Shown: positions 51,082 to 59,706 of the stretch, one piece after another | Layout: the number at the start of each line of letters is the position of its first letter | Position numbering within the stretch: position 1 is the stretch's first letter | Assembly: GCF_028867965.1 (NCBI RefSeq) | Contig: NZ_JAPQNT010000001.1 | Span: forward strand, 572,163 to 636,162 | Origin: Flavobacterium sp. SUN046 | GTDB lineage: Bacteria > Bacteroidota > Bacteroidia > Flavobacteriales > Flavobacteriaceae | Direction of reading: 5' to 3' | DNA length: 64,000 nucleotides | Made by a program: the position numbers and the translations under genes | The notes under the pieces: generated by a model | What the model saw: the letters and a program-made list of their open reading frames with translations, nothing else | Database searches by the model: none | What the model was told of the DNA's origin: nothing

Positions 51082-51207
51082 ATGGATGTAGTTTTAAAAA
51101 ATGTAAAGAAAAAAGATTTAGCGTTATTAGAAGCCTTAGCGAAAAGATTAGGTTTTGAAATTTTCGTGAAAAAAGAAAATGAAACTGCTTCAGAAACGTC
51201 AAAGTAA
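51082..51207 (+). CDS. Small 41-aa protein between sufB and sufC, unknown
   Basis: Open frame MDVVLKNVKKKDLALLEALA, then KRLGFEIFVKKENETASETSK. It resembles short antitoxin- or DUF2683-like proteins (a ribbon-helix-like VVLKNVKKKDLALLEALAKRLG). Its length, plausible amino-acid composition and place in a 217-base gap of the suf operon favour a real gene. Function unknown; it could be an insertion of a small antitoxin-like gene or a Suf accessory peptide. Confidence 0.55.
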   Translation: MDVVLKNVKKKDLALLEALAKRLGFEIFVKKENETASETSK

Positions 51208-51274
51208 TTGAAATACAATTAGAATCTTAAAATATAATTTCTGCAAAAGGACATTACGAATAAATAAATAACAA

Positions 51275-52027
51275 ATGTTACAAATAAAAAATTTACGCGC
51301 TTCAGTAGAAGATAAAGAAATATTAAAAGGAATCAACCTTGAAATAAACGCTGGAGAAGTTCACGCAATTATGGGTCCAAATGGAGCCGGAAAAAGTACA
51401 TTGGCATCTATCATTGCAGGAAACGAAAACTACGAAGTTTCAGAAGGAGAAATCTTTTTAGATGGCGAAGAATTATCAGAATTAGCTCCAGAAGAAAGAG
51501 CGCACAAAGGTGTATTTTTATCGTTTCAATATCCAGTTGAAATTCCAGGAGTTTCGGTTACAAACTTTATCAAAACGGCTATCAATGAAAAGAGAAAAGC
51601 TAATGGTGAAGATGAAATGCCAGCCAACGAAATGCTGAAATTAATACGCGAAAAATCAGAATTATTAGAAATGGACAGAAAGTTTCTTTCACGTTCGTTA
51701 AACGAAGGTTTTTCAGGCGGTGAAAAGAAACGTAATGAAATCTTCCAAATGGCAATGTTGGAACCTAAAATCGCGATTCTTGATGAAACCGATTCAGGTT
51801 TGGATATTGATGCTTTAAGAATTGTTGCGAATGGTGTAAACAAACTTAAAAATGAAAATAATGCCGTTTTAGTAATCACGCACTACCAACGTTTGTTAGA
51901 TTATATTATTCCAGATTTCGTTCATGTTTTAATGGATGGAAAAATCGTAAAATCAGGCGGAAAAGAACTGGCTTACGAATTAGAAGAAAAAGGTTACGAT
52001 TGGATCAAACAAGAACAAGAAGCGTAA
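51275..52027 (+). CDS. sufC: Fe-S cluster assembly ATPase SufC
   Basis: A 250-aa ABC-type ATPase that drives the SufBC2D scaffold. Walker [16 protein letters not shown] (about 30-44); Q-loop [13 protein letters not shown]; signature [16 protein letters not shown]; Walker [17 protein letters not shown]; switch His VITHYQRLL. The GEKKRNEI form of the signature is characteristic of SufC. Its stop TAA overlaps the sufD ATG by one base (TAATG), so SufC and SufD are translationally coupled. Confidence 0.97.
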   Translation: MLQIKNLRASVEDKEILKGINLEINAGEVHAIMGPNGAGKSTLASIIAGNENYEVSEGEIFLDGEELSELAPEERAHKGVFLSFQYPVEIPGVSVTNFIKTAINEKRKANGEDEMPANEMLKLIREKSELLEMDRKFLSRSLNEGFSGGEKKRNEIFQMAMLEPKIAILDETDSGLDIDALRIVANGVNKLKNENNAVLVITHYQRLLDYIIPDFVHVLMDGKIVKSGGKELAYELEEKGYDWIKQEQEA

Positions 52028-53343
52028 TGGAATTAAAAGAAAAATTAATCTCGTCTTTCATGGCGTTTGAAGAAAGTATCGATGTGCACAATGAGTTGCA
52101 CGATGTTCGTACTTCTGCTATAAAGAACTTTGAAAATAAAGGGTTTCCGACCAAAAAAGAGGAAGCTTGGAAATATACATCGCTAAATGCAGTTCTTAAA
52201 AATGACTATTCAGTATTTCCAAAACATGAAAATTCTATTGAATTTAAAGACGTAAAGAAATATTTTATGCACGAAATTGACACACATAAAGTCATTTTTG
52301 TAGATGGGAAATTCAGTTCGTTTTTATCGGCAACTACGCATGATGGTTTGGATGTTTGCTTGATGTCATCAGCATTAAACAAACCAAAATACAAGATGGT
52401 AATTGATGAATATTTCAACAAAATTGCGAGCAAAGACGAAAGTTTAACCTCGTTGAATACAGCTTTCGCCAATGAAGGAGCTTACATCAACATTCCGAAA
52501 AGTAAAGTTGTGGAGAAACCAATTGAGATTATTTATTTCTCAACTGGAGTAGAAAATGCGTTGATGACACAACCAAGAAATTTGGTAATCGTTGGAGAAA
52601 ATGCGCATGTTCAAATCATTGAAAGACATCAAAGTTTGAATGAAAATCCGGTTTTAACCAATTCAGTTACTGAGATTTTTGCACAAAAACGTGCTATTGT
52701 TGATTACTATAAAATTCAAAACGATTTACAATCAGCAAACTTAATTGACAATACCTATATTTCTCAAAAACAAGAAAGTTTTGTTTCGGTTCATACGTTT
52801 TCTTTTGGTGGAAACATCACAAGAAACAACTTGAATTTTTATCATTTTGGTGAACGAATTGATTCGACTTTAAAAGGAATTACGATTATTGGTGATAAGC
52901 AACATGTTGATCATTACACACTTGTAAATCACGCAACGCCAAATTGCGAAAGTCATCAAAACTACAAGAATATTTTATCTGATAATGCCGTTGGCGTTTT
53001 TAACGGAAAAATTTATGTAGAAAAAGAAGCTCAAAAAACAAATGCTTTTCAGCAAAATAACAATATTTTATTAGGTGATAAAGCTACAATTAATGCAAAA
53101 CCACAATTGGAAATTTTTGCAGATGATGTAAAATGTTCTCACGGCTGTACGATTGGTCAATTGGATGAAAGTGCTATGTTTTACATGCAACAACGCGGAA
53201 TTCCAAAGAAAGAAGCTAAAGCATTATTGATGTACGCTTTTTCAAATGAAGTTATTGAAAGTATTAAAATACCTGAATTAAAGCAACGAATTACTAAAAT
53301 TATTGCTACTAAATTGGGAGTTAGTTTGGGATTTGATTTGTAG
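52027..53343 (+). CDS. sufD: Fe-S cluster assembly protein SufD
   Basis: A 438-aa partner of SufB in the scaffold. N-terminal FENKGFPTKKEEAWKYTSLN is typical, as are the beta-helix core (ILSDNAVGVFNGKIYVEKEA) and the terminal CSHGCTIGQLDESAMFYMQ, RGIPKKEAKALLMYAF. The frame is open from 52000 inside sufC, but ATG 52027, coupled to the sufC stop, is the right start. A terminator follows, and four leftward genes separate sufD from sufS. Confidence 0.96.
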   Translation: MELKEKLISSFMAFEESIDVHNELHDVRTSAIKNFENKGFPTKKEEAWKYTSLNAVLKNDYSVFPKHENSIEFKDVKKYFMHEIDTHKVIFVDGKFSSFLSATTHDGLDVCLMSSALNKPKYKMVIDEYFNKIASKDESLTSLNTAFANEGAYINIPKSKVVEKPIEIIYFSTGVENALMTQPRNLVIVGENAHVQIIERHQSLNENPVLTNSVTEIFAQKRAIVDYYKIQNDLQSANLIDNTYISQKQESFVSVHTFSFGGNITRNNLNFYHFGERIDSTLKGITIIGDKQHVDHYTLVNHATPNCESHQNYKNILSDNAVGVFNGKIYVEKEAQKTNAFQQNNNILLGDKATINAKPQLEIFADDVKCSHGCTIGQLDESAMFYMQQRGIPKKEAKALLMYAFSNEVIESIKIPELKQRITKIIATKLGVSLGFDL

Positions 53344-53375
53344 TTTTTAACCGCAAAGTTCGCTAAGGTTTATGC

Positions 53376-53413
53376 AAAGAGCGCAAGGTTTTTTAATCTT
53401 TGCGCTCTTTTTA
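53376..53413 (+). terminator. Terminator after sufD
   Basis: Stem AAAGAGCGCAA.../...TTGCGCTCTTT followed by TTT. It belongs to the CGCAAAG-type repeats (ACCGCAAAGTTCGCTAAGG just upstream) common between Flavobacterium genes. Confidence 0.85.
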
Positions 53414-53475
53414 GTATTAGTTTTTCTTAAATAATAACTTTGTTATTTAAAAAGCTTAATTAAGTGATGTTTAAT

Positions 53476-53871
53476 TTAAGAAATAGTTTCTTTTTCTTTA
53501 GAATTCCAATAAGCAAAAGATTGTGGAGGAGTCAAATTATAATCGTCTTTTAGACTTTTAGGAATTGTAAATCTTTTTTTGTTTTTAATTTGAATAGCAA
53601 AACCATGTTTTTTATCCGCAAAATATTCATAAAAATAATCTTCTGTTATTCCAGAGTGTTCTTTTGTTTTATCCCAAAGTGTTTCAAGGTCAAATTTAAA
53701 AATTTCACCAATTTCGAATTCACCAATTACTTTTTGAACAGGAGAAGAAGCATAAACTAAAACCGAAGTTACATTTTGGTTTTTGAAAATAGCTTTTCTG
53801 AATTCAAATTTTTTTGTCCCATCAAATATTTTATTTGCAAATTGGGGCTTTATTGATAATACTACTTTCAT
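53476..53871 (-). CDS. ASCH domain protein (PUA-like RNA-binding)
   Basis: A 131-aa protein with an ASCH domain, a PUA-like fold that binds modified or unmodified RNA and in some members cleaves it. The start LSIKPQFANKIFDGTKKFEFRK holds the diagnostic K-K-F/Y-E-F-R motif; VTSVLVYASSPVQKVIGEFE and the terminal PPQSFAYW complete the barrel. It is the third gene of a leftward operon, 3 bases after the PIN-GNAT fusion gene. A shared RNA target is suggested by the neighbour but not shown. Confidence 0.85.
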   Translation of the reverse strand: MKVVLSIKPQFANKIFDGTKKFEFRKAIFKNQNVTSVLVYASSPVQKVIGEFEIGEIFKFDLETLWDKTKEHSGITEDYFYEYFADKKHGFAIQIKNKKRFTIPKSLKDDYNLTPPQSFAYWNSKEKETIS

Positions 53872-53874
53872 AAG

Positions 53875-55392
53875 TTATAATTTATATGCAAATTTAATCA
53901 AAACATTAAACTGTTCGTTAGTTATTTTAATAAATCCTCTTGGCATATTTAATATATCAGGAATGATTCCTAATCTATTCAAATCATCAAGCGTTGGCTT
54001 TGGAGTTGGCAAAGAATGGGCATATAAAAAATTTATAACAAAAGGTTTATTATTTGGGTTTTTATCCCACCAATTTGTTTTTAATTCTTCTTTTGAAATC
54101 ATAGTTCTTCTATTACAGGCATTAAAGAAGTCCTCAAATGTTAGAAAATTTTTTTGAACATTTTCGACAATACAAATAGTTGTAATTGTGCTAGAATATT
54201 TTTTAGGAGTTGTTTCACCCATTCTATAAATAATTAACAAATCACCAGATTTCAGATTTCTATCAAAAGAATGAGAAATATAAACTTTACTTATTCTATT
54301 CCTATGAGGTTCATTTTCAGTATATTTTCTTATATCTTCTCTGGTGTTTATACTGTCAGGGAAAAGTTCTGTGTGATATTGTGGTTCAATTTTAACGATA
54401 TATTTGTCTGTTTTTCTAGATAAAAAAGGAAATGTAAGTTTAGGTTTTTCAAGATTAACAGGATTTTCACGACTGAATAATTTCACATAGACTCTTTCAT
54501 CTCCGTTTTGGGTTGTTTTTAATCCATGAAAAGTAAATCCCCATTCTTCTAACATTTCTATTAATTGCTCTTGCTCAGGTCTTTTAGTAAAAAGAGTGAC
54601 ATATATTTCTTCAACTTTAAACTGAATTGCATTATCAAAAATTGTTTTTAAAAATCTCTCTCCAATTTTATATCCATTGCCAGTTACTTTTAAAGTTCCA
54701 ATTTTCAACCTTTTCTTCGGTTCAAAAACAGGATTAATATTTGAATAGTTTTCATTTTCATTTTCTATTTTAACAAATAAAAAAGCAGACAAATTTCCAT
54801 CGCTATAGCAAACATAACAAGGTTCCTCGGATTTACTATTAAACCAAGTATTAAATTCATTATAATCAAGTCTAAAACTATCAAAAAACTCATTTTTTAT
54901 GTTAACTTCTGCAAAGTCAACTTTTTTAACAGCAAGAACTTTATAATTTACTAATTCAGGATTTTCTGAGGTTACTTTTTCGAGAAAATTTTGAATTTTA
55001 TATACTTTGTCAGCAATTCCCAATAAACTTGCTTTAGTATGTATTTTTTTATCTTCAGATATTAAAATATCAACTCTTCCTTCATATACTTCGTTTAAGA
55101 TTTGAGTATCATTTATATCATTTTCTTGATTGTCAATTTTCTTGCTGACTTTTATAATTTCTTCTCCAAGTGGAGCTTGATGTTTGAGTAAATTATAACT
55201 TTTAATCTTAATACTCATTGTATCAAGAGTACTCGGGTCTTTATATCTCTCTAATTCTTTAACTGTTAAAGGATGAATATATTTGGAATATTTAAGGTTG
55301 TCAATCCATTTGAATAATTCACCTATTTCAGGTTTATATATTTTGTTCGCTTCTCGGTGAATAATAATGTTGGTGTCGAGTAAAATTTTCAT
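53875..55392 (-). CDS. PIN - GNAT - EVE/PUA-like fusion protein
   Basis: A 505-aa three-domain protein. PIN nuclease domain, about 1-140: LDTNIIIHREANK (Asp6), TVKELERYKD (Glu46), NDINDTQILN (Asp92/95) and ILISEDKKIHTKA (Asp114), the set of acidic residues expected for an active metal-dependent RNase. GNAT-like region, about 160-315: KIGTLKVTGNGYKIGERFLK and FTKRPEQEQLIEMLEEWGFT. C-terminal EVE/PUA-like region, about 330-470: SGDLLIIYRMGETTPKKYSS and TTICIVENV. It overlaps the kinase gene by 4 bases. The domain calls are mine and only the PIN call is secure. Probably an RNA-directed effector. Confidence 0.72.
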   Translation of the reverse strand: MKILLDTNIIIHREANKIYKPEIGELFKWIDNLKYSKYIHPLTVKELERYKDPSTLDTMSIKIKSYNLLKHQAPLGEEIIKVSKKIDNQENDINDTQILNEVYEGRVDILISEDKKIHTKASLLGIADKVYKIQNFLEKVTSENPELVNYKVLAVKKVDFAEVNIKNEFFDSFRLDYNEFNTWFNSKSEEPCYVCYSDGNLSAFLFVKIENENENYSNINPVFEPKKRLKIGTLKVTGNGYKIGERFLKTIFDNAIQFKVEEIYVTLFTKRPEQEQLIEMLEEWGFTFHGLKTTQNGDERVYVKLFSRENPVNLEKPKLTFPFLSRKTDKYIVKIEPQYHTELFPDSINTREDIRKYTENEPHRNRISKVYISHSFDRNLKSGDLLIIYRMGETTPKKYSSTITTICIVENVQKNFLTFEDFFNACNRRTMISKEELKTNWWDKNPNNKPFVINFLYAHSLPTPKPTLDDLNRLGIIPDILNMPRGFIKITNEQFNVLIKFAYKL

Positions 55393-55913
55393 GGATTAAT
55401 ACTATTTAAAAGGCTTTTATAATCATTATTTTTTATTTCTATGTATGGAATCGAATGATTTTTTGAAAGGTATTTTGCATATTCGATTTCCATTTGTTGC
55501 AATTCATTTAAAATTTTGAAATCATACTTTTTATTGTCTCTTTTCTCTAATCTATCAATAATTTTTTCAACATCATCTATTACAATAGAAATGATTTTTG
55601 GATTTATATTGTCAAAAGTTTCTTTATCAATTTTGCAAGGAATTCCTTTTGAATTTAATAGGCAAAAATGCCCATCGAGTAAATATTGTTTATCCTTTTG
55701 AATTAAGTTTTTTAAACCAAGGATTAATCTTTCTTGAGTGGAAGAAATATTTTCAACTAACTTGTTATCAGAAGAACTTATTTTATCCCATTTGATGATT
55801 TCACTTGCTGTGATATGTATTAAATCTGATTTGGAAGCAATTTCTTTACAAATTGTTCCTTTTCCAACTCCATGAATTCCTCCAATAAAAATTATGTTTT
55901 CAGTTGATTCCAT
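55389..55913 (-). CDS. P-loop kinase (adenylate-kinase/AAA_17-like)
   Basis: A 174-aa P-loop nucleotide kinase-like protein. Walker A is FIGGIHGVGKGTICKEIA (GxxGxGKG-T); the second acidic motif is QYLLDGHFCLLN, and RLEKRDNKKYDF may be the lid. The substrate could be a nucleotide or a small metabolite; the fold is related to adenylate and shikimate kinases. The frame opens at 55931, but MESTENIIFIGG at 55913 is the better start. It is first in the operon with the PIN-GNAT and ASCH genes and overlaps the second by 4 bases. Confidence 0.75.
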   Translation of the reverse strand: MESTENIIFIGGIHGVGKGTICKEIASKSDLIHITASEIIKWDKISSSDNKLVENISSTQERLILGLKNLIQKDKQYLLDGHFCLLNSKGIPCKIDKETFDNINPKIISIVIDDVEKIIDRLEKRDNKKYDFKILNELQQMEIEYAKYLSKNHSIPYIEIKNNDYKSLLNSINP

Positions 55914-55968
55914 AAAATTTACATTAATCACATTGTAATATTAACAAAAAAATCACAATCTGTAAGAA

Positions 55969-57315
55969 TTATTTTCCCAAACTCCCAACAATCCCACCCA
56001 ACAACCCATTAAAATCAAATTCAGGATCTTCTTTCAACCCCATTCTTACAATTACCAAATCTTTAGTTGGTATTATTGCAACCATTTGACCTTGATAACC
56101 ACTTGCAAAATACATGTCTTTTGGAACATCTGGAAATCTTCCGCCAGAGTTTAGCCAAAATTGCGCACCATATTGACCATTTGAAGTATTAGTTGGAGTT
56201 GCAACGTAGTTAGTCCAATTTGTATCAAACAATTGTTCGCCGTTCCAATTGCCTTTTTGCAGATATAATTGTCCAAATTTTGCCCAATCTCTTGTTGTTG
56301 CCCAACCGTAAGACGATCCTACATAATTGCCAGCCATATCAGTTTCAATAACCATGGAGTTCATTCCAATTTTATCTATTAACGACGCATACCAAAAATC
56401 TAAATATTCTTGATGGGTTTTGAACTGGTTTCTTAAAATTTTAGATAATAAATTTGTGGTTCCCGATGAGTAATTCCAATGTAAATTTGGTGGAAATTTA
56501 GCTGGTTTTTGTAATTGTACTTCGCCCATATCTGTTGCTTGAAAAAGCATCTTAGTTGCGTCACAAATTTTACTATAATTTTCTTCCCATTCCAAACCAG
56601 AATTCATGTGAAGCAAATCGTTTGTAGTAATTATGGCGCGTTCGTCTTTTTGCCATGATGCAATTGGTGCTGGTTTTAATATGTCAAATTTGTGTTGGTG
56701 CTGTAAAATTCCAAATAGCGTTCCAGTTACACTTTTAGTCATTGACCAACCTAGAATTCTTGAATCTTTAGTAAATCCATCATCATATTTTTCGGCAATT
56801 AATTTTCCTTTGTACAACACAACAATCGAGCGAGTTCGTTTGTTCTTTTCACCTTTTTTATCAAAAGCATTATCAATTGTTTTTTGTAATTTTTGATAAT
56901 CAATATTAGAAAACAGAGTATCTTTTGGTTCTAAATTTCCGAACGGATAAGGCAAATTATTGTTTAATTTAGTTCGTTTCGGAGTTTCATAAGGCTTAGA
57001 AACATCAAAATCATCGTTTATTAAAGTTGCGCCTAAACCTTCATGATAAATTGCTTTGCGTTCTTTTAATCCGTAAACGGTTGAGGTTGCGAATTTTTCT
57101 AGATCATCAATTTCATTTGTTGCCCAGTTTACTTTGTCAATATCGTTGTCGCCTTGTTCAATAGTTTGAATTGTTCTATTGTCTAAAAAATGACCAGAAG
57201 CAACACTTTTGGCCGAGAAACCTGAAATTAAATCGAGTTGCGGATAGATTGAAATTCGTAAATAAATTAAAATTATCAAAAGTAATAAAACAAAAATCTT
57301 GAAGAAATTTTTCAT
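55969..57315 (-). CDS. Serine hydrolase (class C beta-lactamase/esterase fold)
   Basis: A 448-aa exported or membrane-anchored protein (N-terminal helix FFKIFVLLLLIILIYLRI) with the penicillin-binding/beta-lactamase fold. The catalytic S-x-x-K is in LGWSMTKSVTGTLFG (about residue 194), the Tyr motif in NLHWNYSSGTTN, and the later HxG/KTG-like region around FASGYQGQMVAI. Members hydrolyse esters or amides, and few are true beta-lactamases. It lies 55 bases upstream of the kinase gene on the same strand and could lead that transcript, though no functional link is evident. Confidence 0.85.
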   Translation of the reverse strand: MKNFFKIFVLLLLIILIYLRISIYPQLDLISGFSAKSVASGHFLDNRTIQTIEQGDNDIDKVNWATNEIDDLEKFATSTVYGLKERKAIYHEGLGATLINDDFDVSKPYETPKRTKLNNNLPYPFGNLEPKDTLFSNIDYQKLQKTIDNAFDKKGEKNKRTRSIVVLYKGKLIAEKYDDGFTKDSRILGWSMTKSVTGTLFGILQHQHKFDILKPAPIASWQKDERAIITTNDLLHMNSGLEWEENYSKICDATKMLFQATDMGEVQLQKPAKFPPNLHWNYSSGTTNLLSKILRNQFKTHQEYLDFWYASLIDKIGMNSMVIETDMAGNYVGSSYGWATTRDWAKFGQLYLQKGNWNGEQLFDTNWTNYVATPTNTSNGQYGAQFWLNSGGRFPDVPKDMYFASGYQGQMVAIIPTKDLVIVRMGLKEDPEFDFNGLLGGIVGSLGK

Positions 57316-57454
57316 GTTGAAATGGATTTTTGATGCAATTTATAAAAAATAACAATATCTTTTTTTCTTTAAATCTTTAAGATAATAAGTTATGAATAGA
57401 TTTGACTAGTTTGATTATTAATATCTTAATGGTTTAGATATTATTAACATCTGT

Positions 57455-57488
57455 TTGGTGAAAATCAATCTCGTTTTTACTACTTTTG
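57455..57488 (+). promoter_or_regulatory. Promoter of sufS
   Basis: -33 TTG (57455-57457) and -7 TACTTTTG (57481-57488) with a 23-base spacer, 26 bases before the sufS ATG. It lets sufS be expressed apart from sufBCD. Confidence 0.6.
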
Positions 57489-57514
57489 TATTTAGAAAAA
57501 TTCTAAATAAAGAA

Positions 57515-58729
57515 ATGTTAGACATACAAAAAATACGAGCTGATTTTCCGATACTTTCTCAAAAAGTAAATGGCAAACCGTTGGTTTATTTTGATAACGG
57601 AGCAACATCGCAAAAGCCACAAGTTGTGATTGATGCAATCTCAAAATACTATCAAGAAATTAATGCAAATATTCATCGTGGCGTTCATACGTTGAGTCAA
57701 TTAGCGACCGATGCTTATGAAGTTTCGCGTGGTAAAATTCAAAATCACATTAATGCTAAATTTCCGCATGAGGTAATTTTTACTTCTGGAACAACGCATG
57801 CAATAAATGCTGTTGCGAATGGTTTTGCATCGTTTTTAAAAGTTGGCGATGAGGTTTTGGTTTCAGCACTAGAACATCACAGTAATATTGTGCCTTGGCA
57901 AATGCTTTGTGAACGAACTGGAGCAACGTTAAAGGTAATTCCGATGAATGATGAAGGTGAATTAATCATGTCTGAATTTGATAAATTACTTTCAGAAAAG
58001 ACTAAAATAGTTACGGTAAATCATATTTCAAATGCATTGGGAACTTTAAACCCTGTAGAGTATATGATTGAAAAAGCGCATCAAGTTGGAGCTGCAATTC
58101 TTATTGATGGCGCACAAGCGACACCGCATTTAAAGCCTGATGTTCAAGCATTAGATTGCGATTTTTATGTTTTTTCTGGACATAAAATTTGCGGACCAAC
58201 AGGTGTTGGAATTTTATACGGAAAAGAAGAATGGTTGCGCAAATTACCACCATATCAAGGCGGAGGTGAAATGATTGCAACGGTTTCGTTTGAAAAAACT
58301 ACGTATGCCGATTTGCCACATAAATTTGAAGCAGGAACACCAAATATCGCAGGCGGAATTGTGCTTGGAACGGCTATTGATTATTTAAACGGAATTGGTT
58401 TTGAAAATATCGCAGCTTATGAAGCGGAATTATTAGAATATGGAACTAAAAGATTGTTAGAAATCGAAGGTTTAAAAATTTTTGGAACTGCGAAAGAAAA
58501 AGCGTCGGTGATTTCGTTTAACATTGAAGGAATTCATCCGTATGACATTGGCACGATTATCGATAAATTAGGAATAGCAGTACGAACCGGACATCATTGC
58601 GCGCAGCCAATTATGGATTTTTATAAAATTCCAGGAACAATAAGAGCTAGTTTTGCTTTTTACAATTCTAAAGAAGAAATTGATATCTTTGTCGAAGCGG
58701 TTAAAAAAGCACAAATGATGCTGTCTTAA
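57515..58729 (+). CDS. sufS: Cysteine desulfurase SufS
   Basis: A 404-aa PLP enzyme (class V, group II) that takes sulfur from cysteine for Fe-S assembly. Signatures: VYFDNGATSQKP, the PLP-lysine segment FSGHKICGPTGVGILYG (Lys in GHK), and the persulfide-forming Cys in RTGHHCAQPIM. The open frame starts at TTG 57455, inside the promoter, so ATG 57515 (MLDIQKIRADFPI) is preferred. It begins the second half of the suf locus, separated from sufD by the inserted leftward genes. Confidence 0.97.
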   Translation: MLDIQKIRADFPILSQKVNGKPLVYFDNGATSQKPQVVIDAISKYYQEINANIHRGVHTLSQLATDAYEVSRGKIQNHINAKFPHEVIFTSGTTHAINAVANGFASFLKVGDEVLVSALEHHSNIVPWQMLCERTGATLKVIPMNDEGELIMSEFDKLLSEKTKIVTVNHISNALGTLNPVEYMIEKAHQVGAAILIDGAQATPHLKPDVQALDCDFYVFSGHKICGPTGVGILYGKEEWLRKLPPYQGGGEMIATVSFEKTTYADLPHKFEAGTPNIAGGIVLGTAIDYLNGIGFENIAAYEAELLEYGTKRLLEIEGLKIFGTAKEKASVISFNIEGIHPYDIGTIIDKLGIAVRTGHHCAQPIMDFYKIPGTIRASFAFYNSKEEIDIFVEAVKKAQMMLS

Positions 58730-58741
58730 AAACTAAAAATT

Positions 58742-59221
58742 ATGAAAAACATTTCTATTTTATTAACAGTAATTTTTGCATTTATGAGTTGTAATTGCCA
58801 AAAAAAAGCAGTTGATCAATCTTCGTTAACATCAAATGTGTCTTCGGTAAACCAACAAGCTAAATTGCCAAAGCTTGAGTATGAAGCTAACACAAGAGGT
58901 TTCTATCAAAAAATAATAATTGAAAATCAAGAAATGATTGTTAGTAATGACCGAAATTCTTCTGAAAAAGGAACTGCTGTTAAAATTTCAGATTCAGATT
59001 TTAAAGAGTTGATTAGCGCTTTTCAAACCGTAAATCTTGCTGATTTAGCAACTTACAAAGATCCAACCCAAAAAAGGTTTCATGACGGTGCAGCAATTGC
59101 TCATTTGAAAATTGTAGCCGATGAAAAAGAATATCAAACTACCGATTTTGACCATGGTTTTCCACCGGTTGAAATTGAAAAATTAGTAAATAAAATTGTT
59201 TTATTAGGTAAAAAAGAATAA
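58742..59221 (+). CDS. Small lipoprotein between sufS and sufE, unknown
   Basis: A 159-aa exported lipoprotein with lipobox FMSC (Cys 17) and a second Cys close by (CNCQ). The mature part is helical/beta mixed (RGFYQKIIIENQEMIVSNDR; FKELISAFQTVNLADLATYK), with DFDHGFPPVEIEKLVNKIV at the end. It stands in the suf operon between sufS and sufE, 12 and 8 bases from them, so it is cotranscribed. I recognise no family with certainty. A direct role in Fe-S assembly is unlikely given its export. Confidence 0.65.
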   Translation: MKNISILLTVIFAFMSCNCQKKAVDQSSLTSNVSSVNQQAKLPKLEYEANTRGFYQKIIIENQEMIVSNDRNSSEKGTAVKISDSDFKELISAFQTVNLADLATYKDPTQKRFHDGAAIAHLKIVADEKEYQTTDFDHGFPPVEIEKLVNKIVLLGKKE

Positions 59222-59229
59222 TACTGAAA

Positions 59230-59661
59230 ATGAATTCAGCAAAAATGACAATACAAGAAATACAAGACGAAATTGTTGGTGAATTTTCAATGTTTGACGA
59301 TTGGATGCAACGTTACGAATATATTATTGAGCTAGGAAAATCACTTCCGTTAATTGATACGCAATTCAAAACCGAAGACAATATTATTACAGGTTGCCAA
59401 TCTAAAGTTTGGGTTCATGCAGATAAAACAGAGGATAAAATAGTTTTTACCGCCGATAGTGATGCCATTTTAACCAAGGGAATTATTGCGATATTGATTC
59501 GTACTTTTTCAAATCAAAAGGCAAAAGATATATTAGAAGCAAATACTGATTTTATTGATGAAATTGGTCTGAAAGAGCATTTATCGCCAACACGAGCGAA
59601 TGGTTTGGTTTCGATGATAAAAAAGATAAAAATGTACGCTTTAGTATTTGAAGCGATGTAG
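59230..59661 (+). CDS. sufE: SufE, cysteine desulfurase activator
   Basis: A 143-aa sulfur acceptor that stimulates SufS and passes persulfide sulfur to SufB. The start DEIVGEFSMFDDWMQRYEYI, the Cys of NIITGCQSKVWV, and the final GLKEHLSPTRANGLVSMIKK are family signatures. ATG 59230 and ATG 59245 (MTIQEIQDEI) are both possible; the shorter form is more like homologs. It lies 8 bases after the lipoprotein gene. Confidence 0.95.
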   Translation: MNSAKMTIQEIQDEIVGEFSMFDDWMQRYEYIIELGKSLPLIDTQFKTEDNIITGCQSKVWVHADKTEDKIVFTADSDAILTKGIIAILIRTFSNQKAKDILEANTDFIDEIGLKEHLSPTRANGLVSMIKKIKMYALVFEAM

Positions 59662-59675
59662 TAATAATTAAATAA

Positions 59676-59703
59676 GCGAGATTGCTTCGTGCCTCGCAAT
59701 GAC
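59676..59703. repeat. REP-like element, half copy
   Basis: GCGAGATTGCTTCGTGCCTCGCAATGAC corresponds to the right half of the 68-base palindrome at 11158-11225. It lies just before the ATG at 59707 of the DUF59 gene. Confidence 0.65.
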
Positions 59704-59706
59704 AAT

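Noticed and set aside
53483..53871. ASCH protein as the antitoxin of a two-gene TA pair with the fusion protein
   Set aside because: Three coupled genes are involved and ASCH proteins are not known as antitoxins; there is no evidence for this pairing beyond adjacency.
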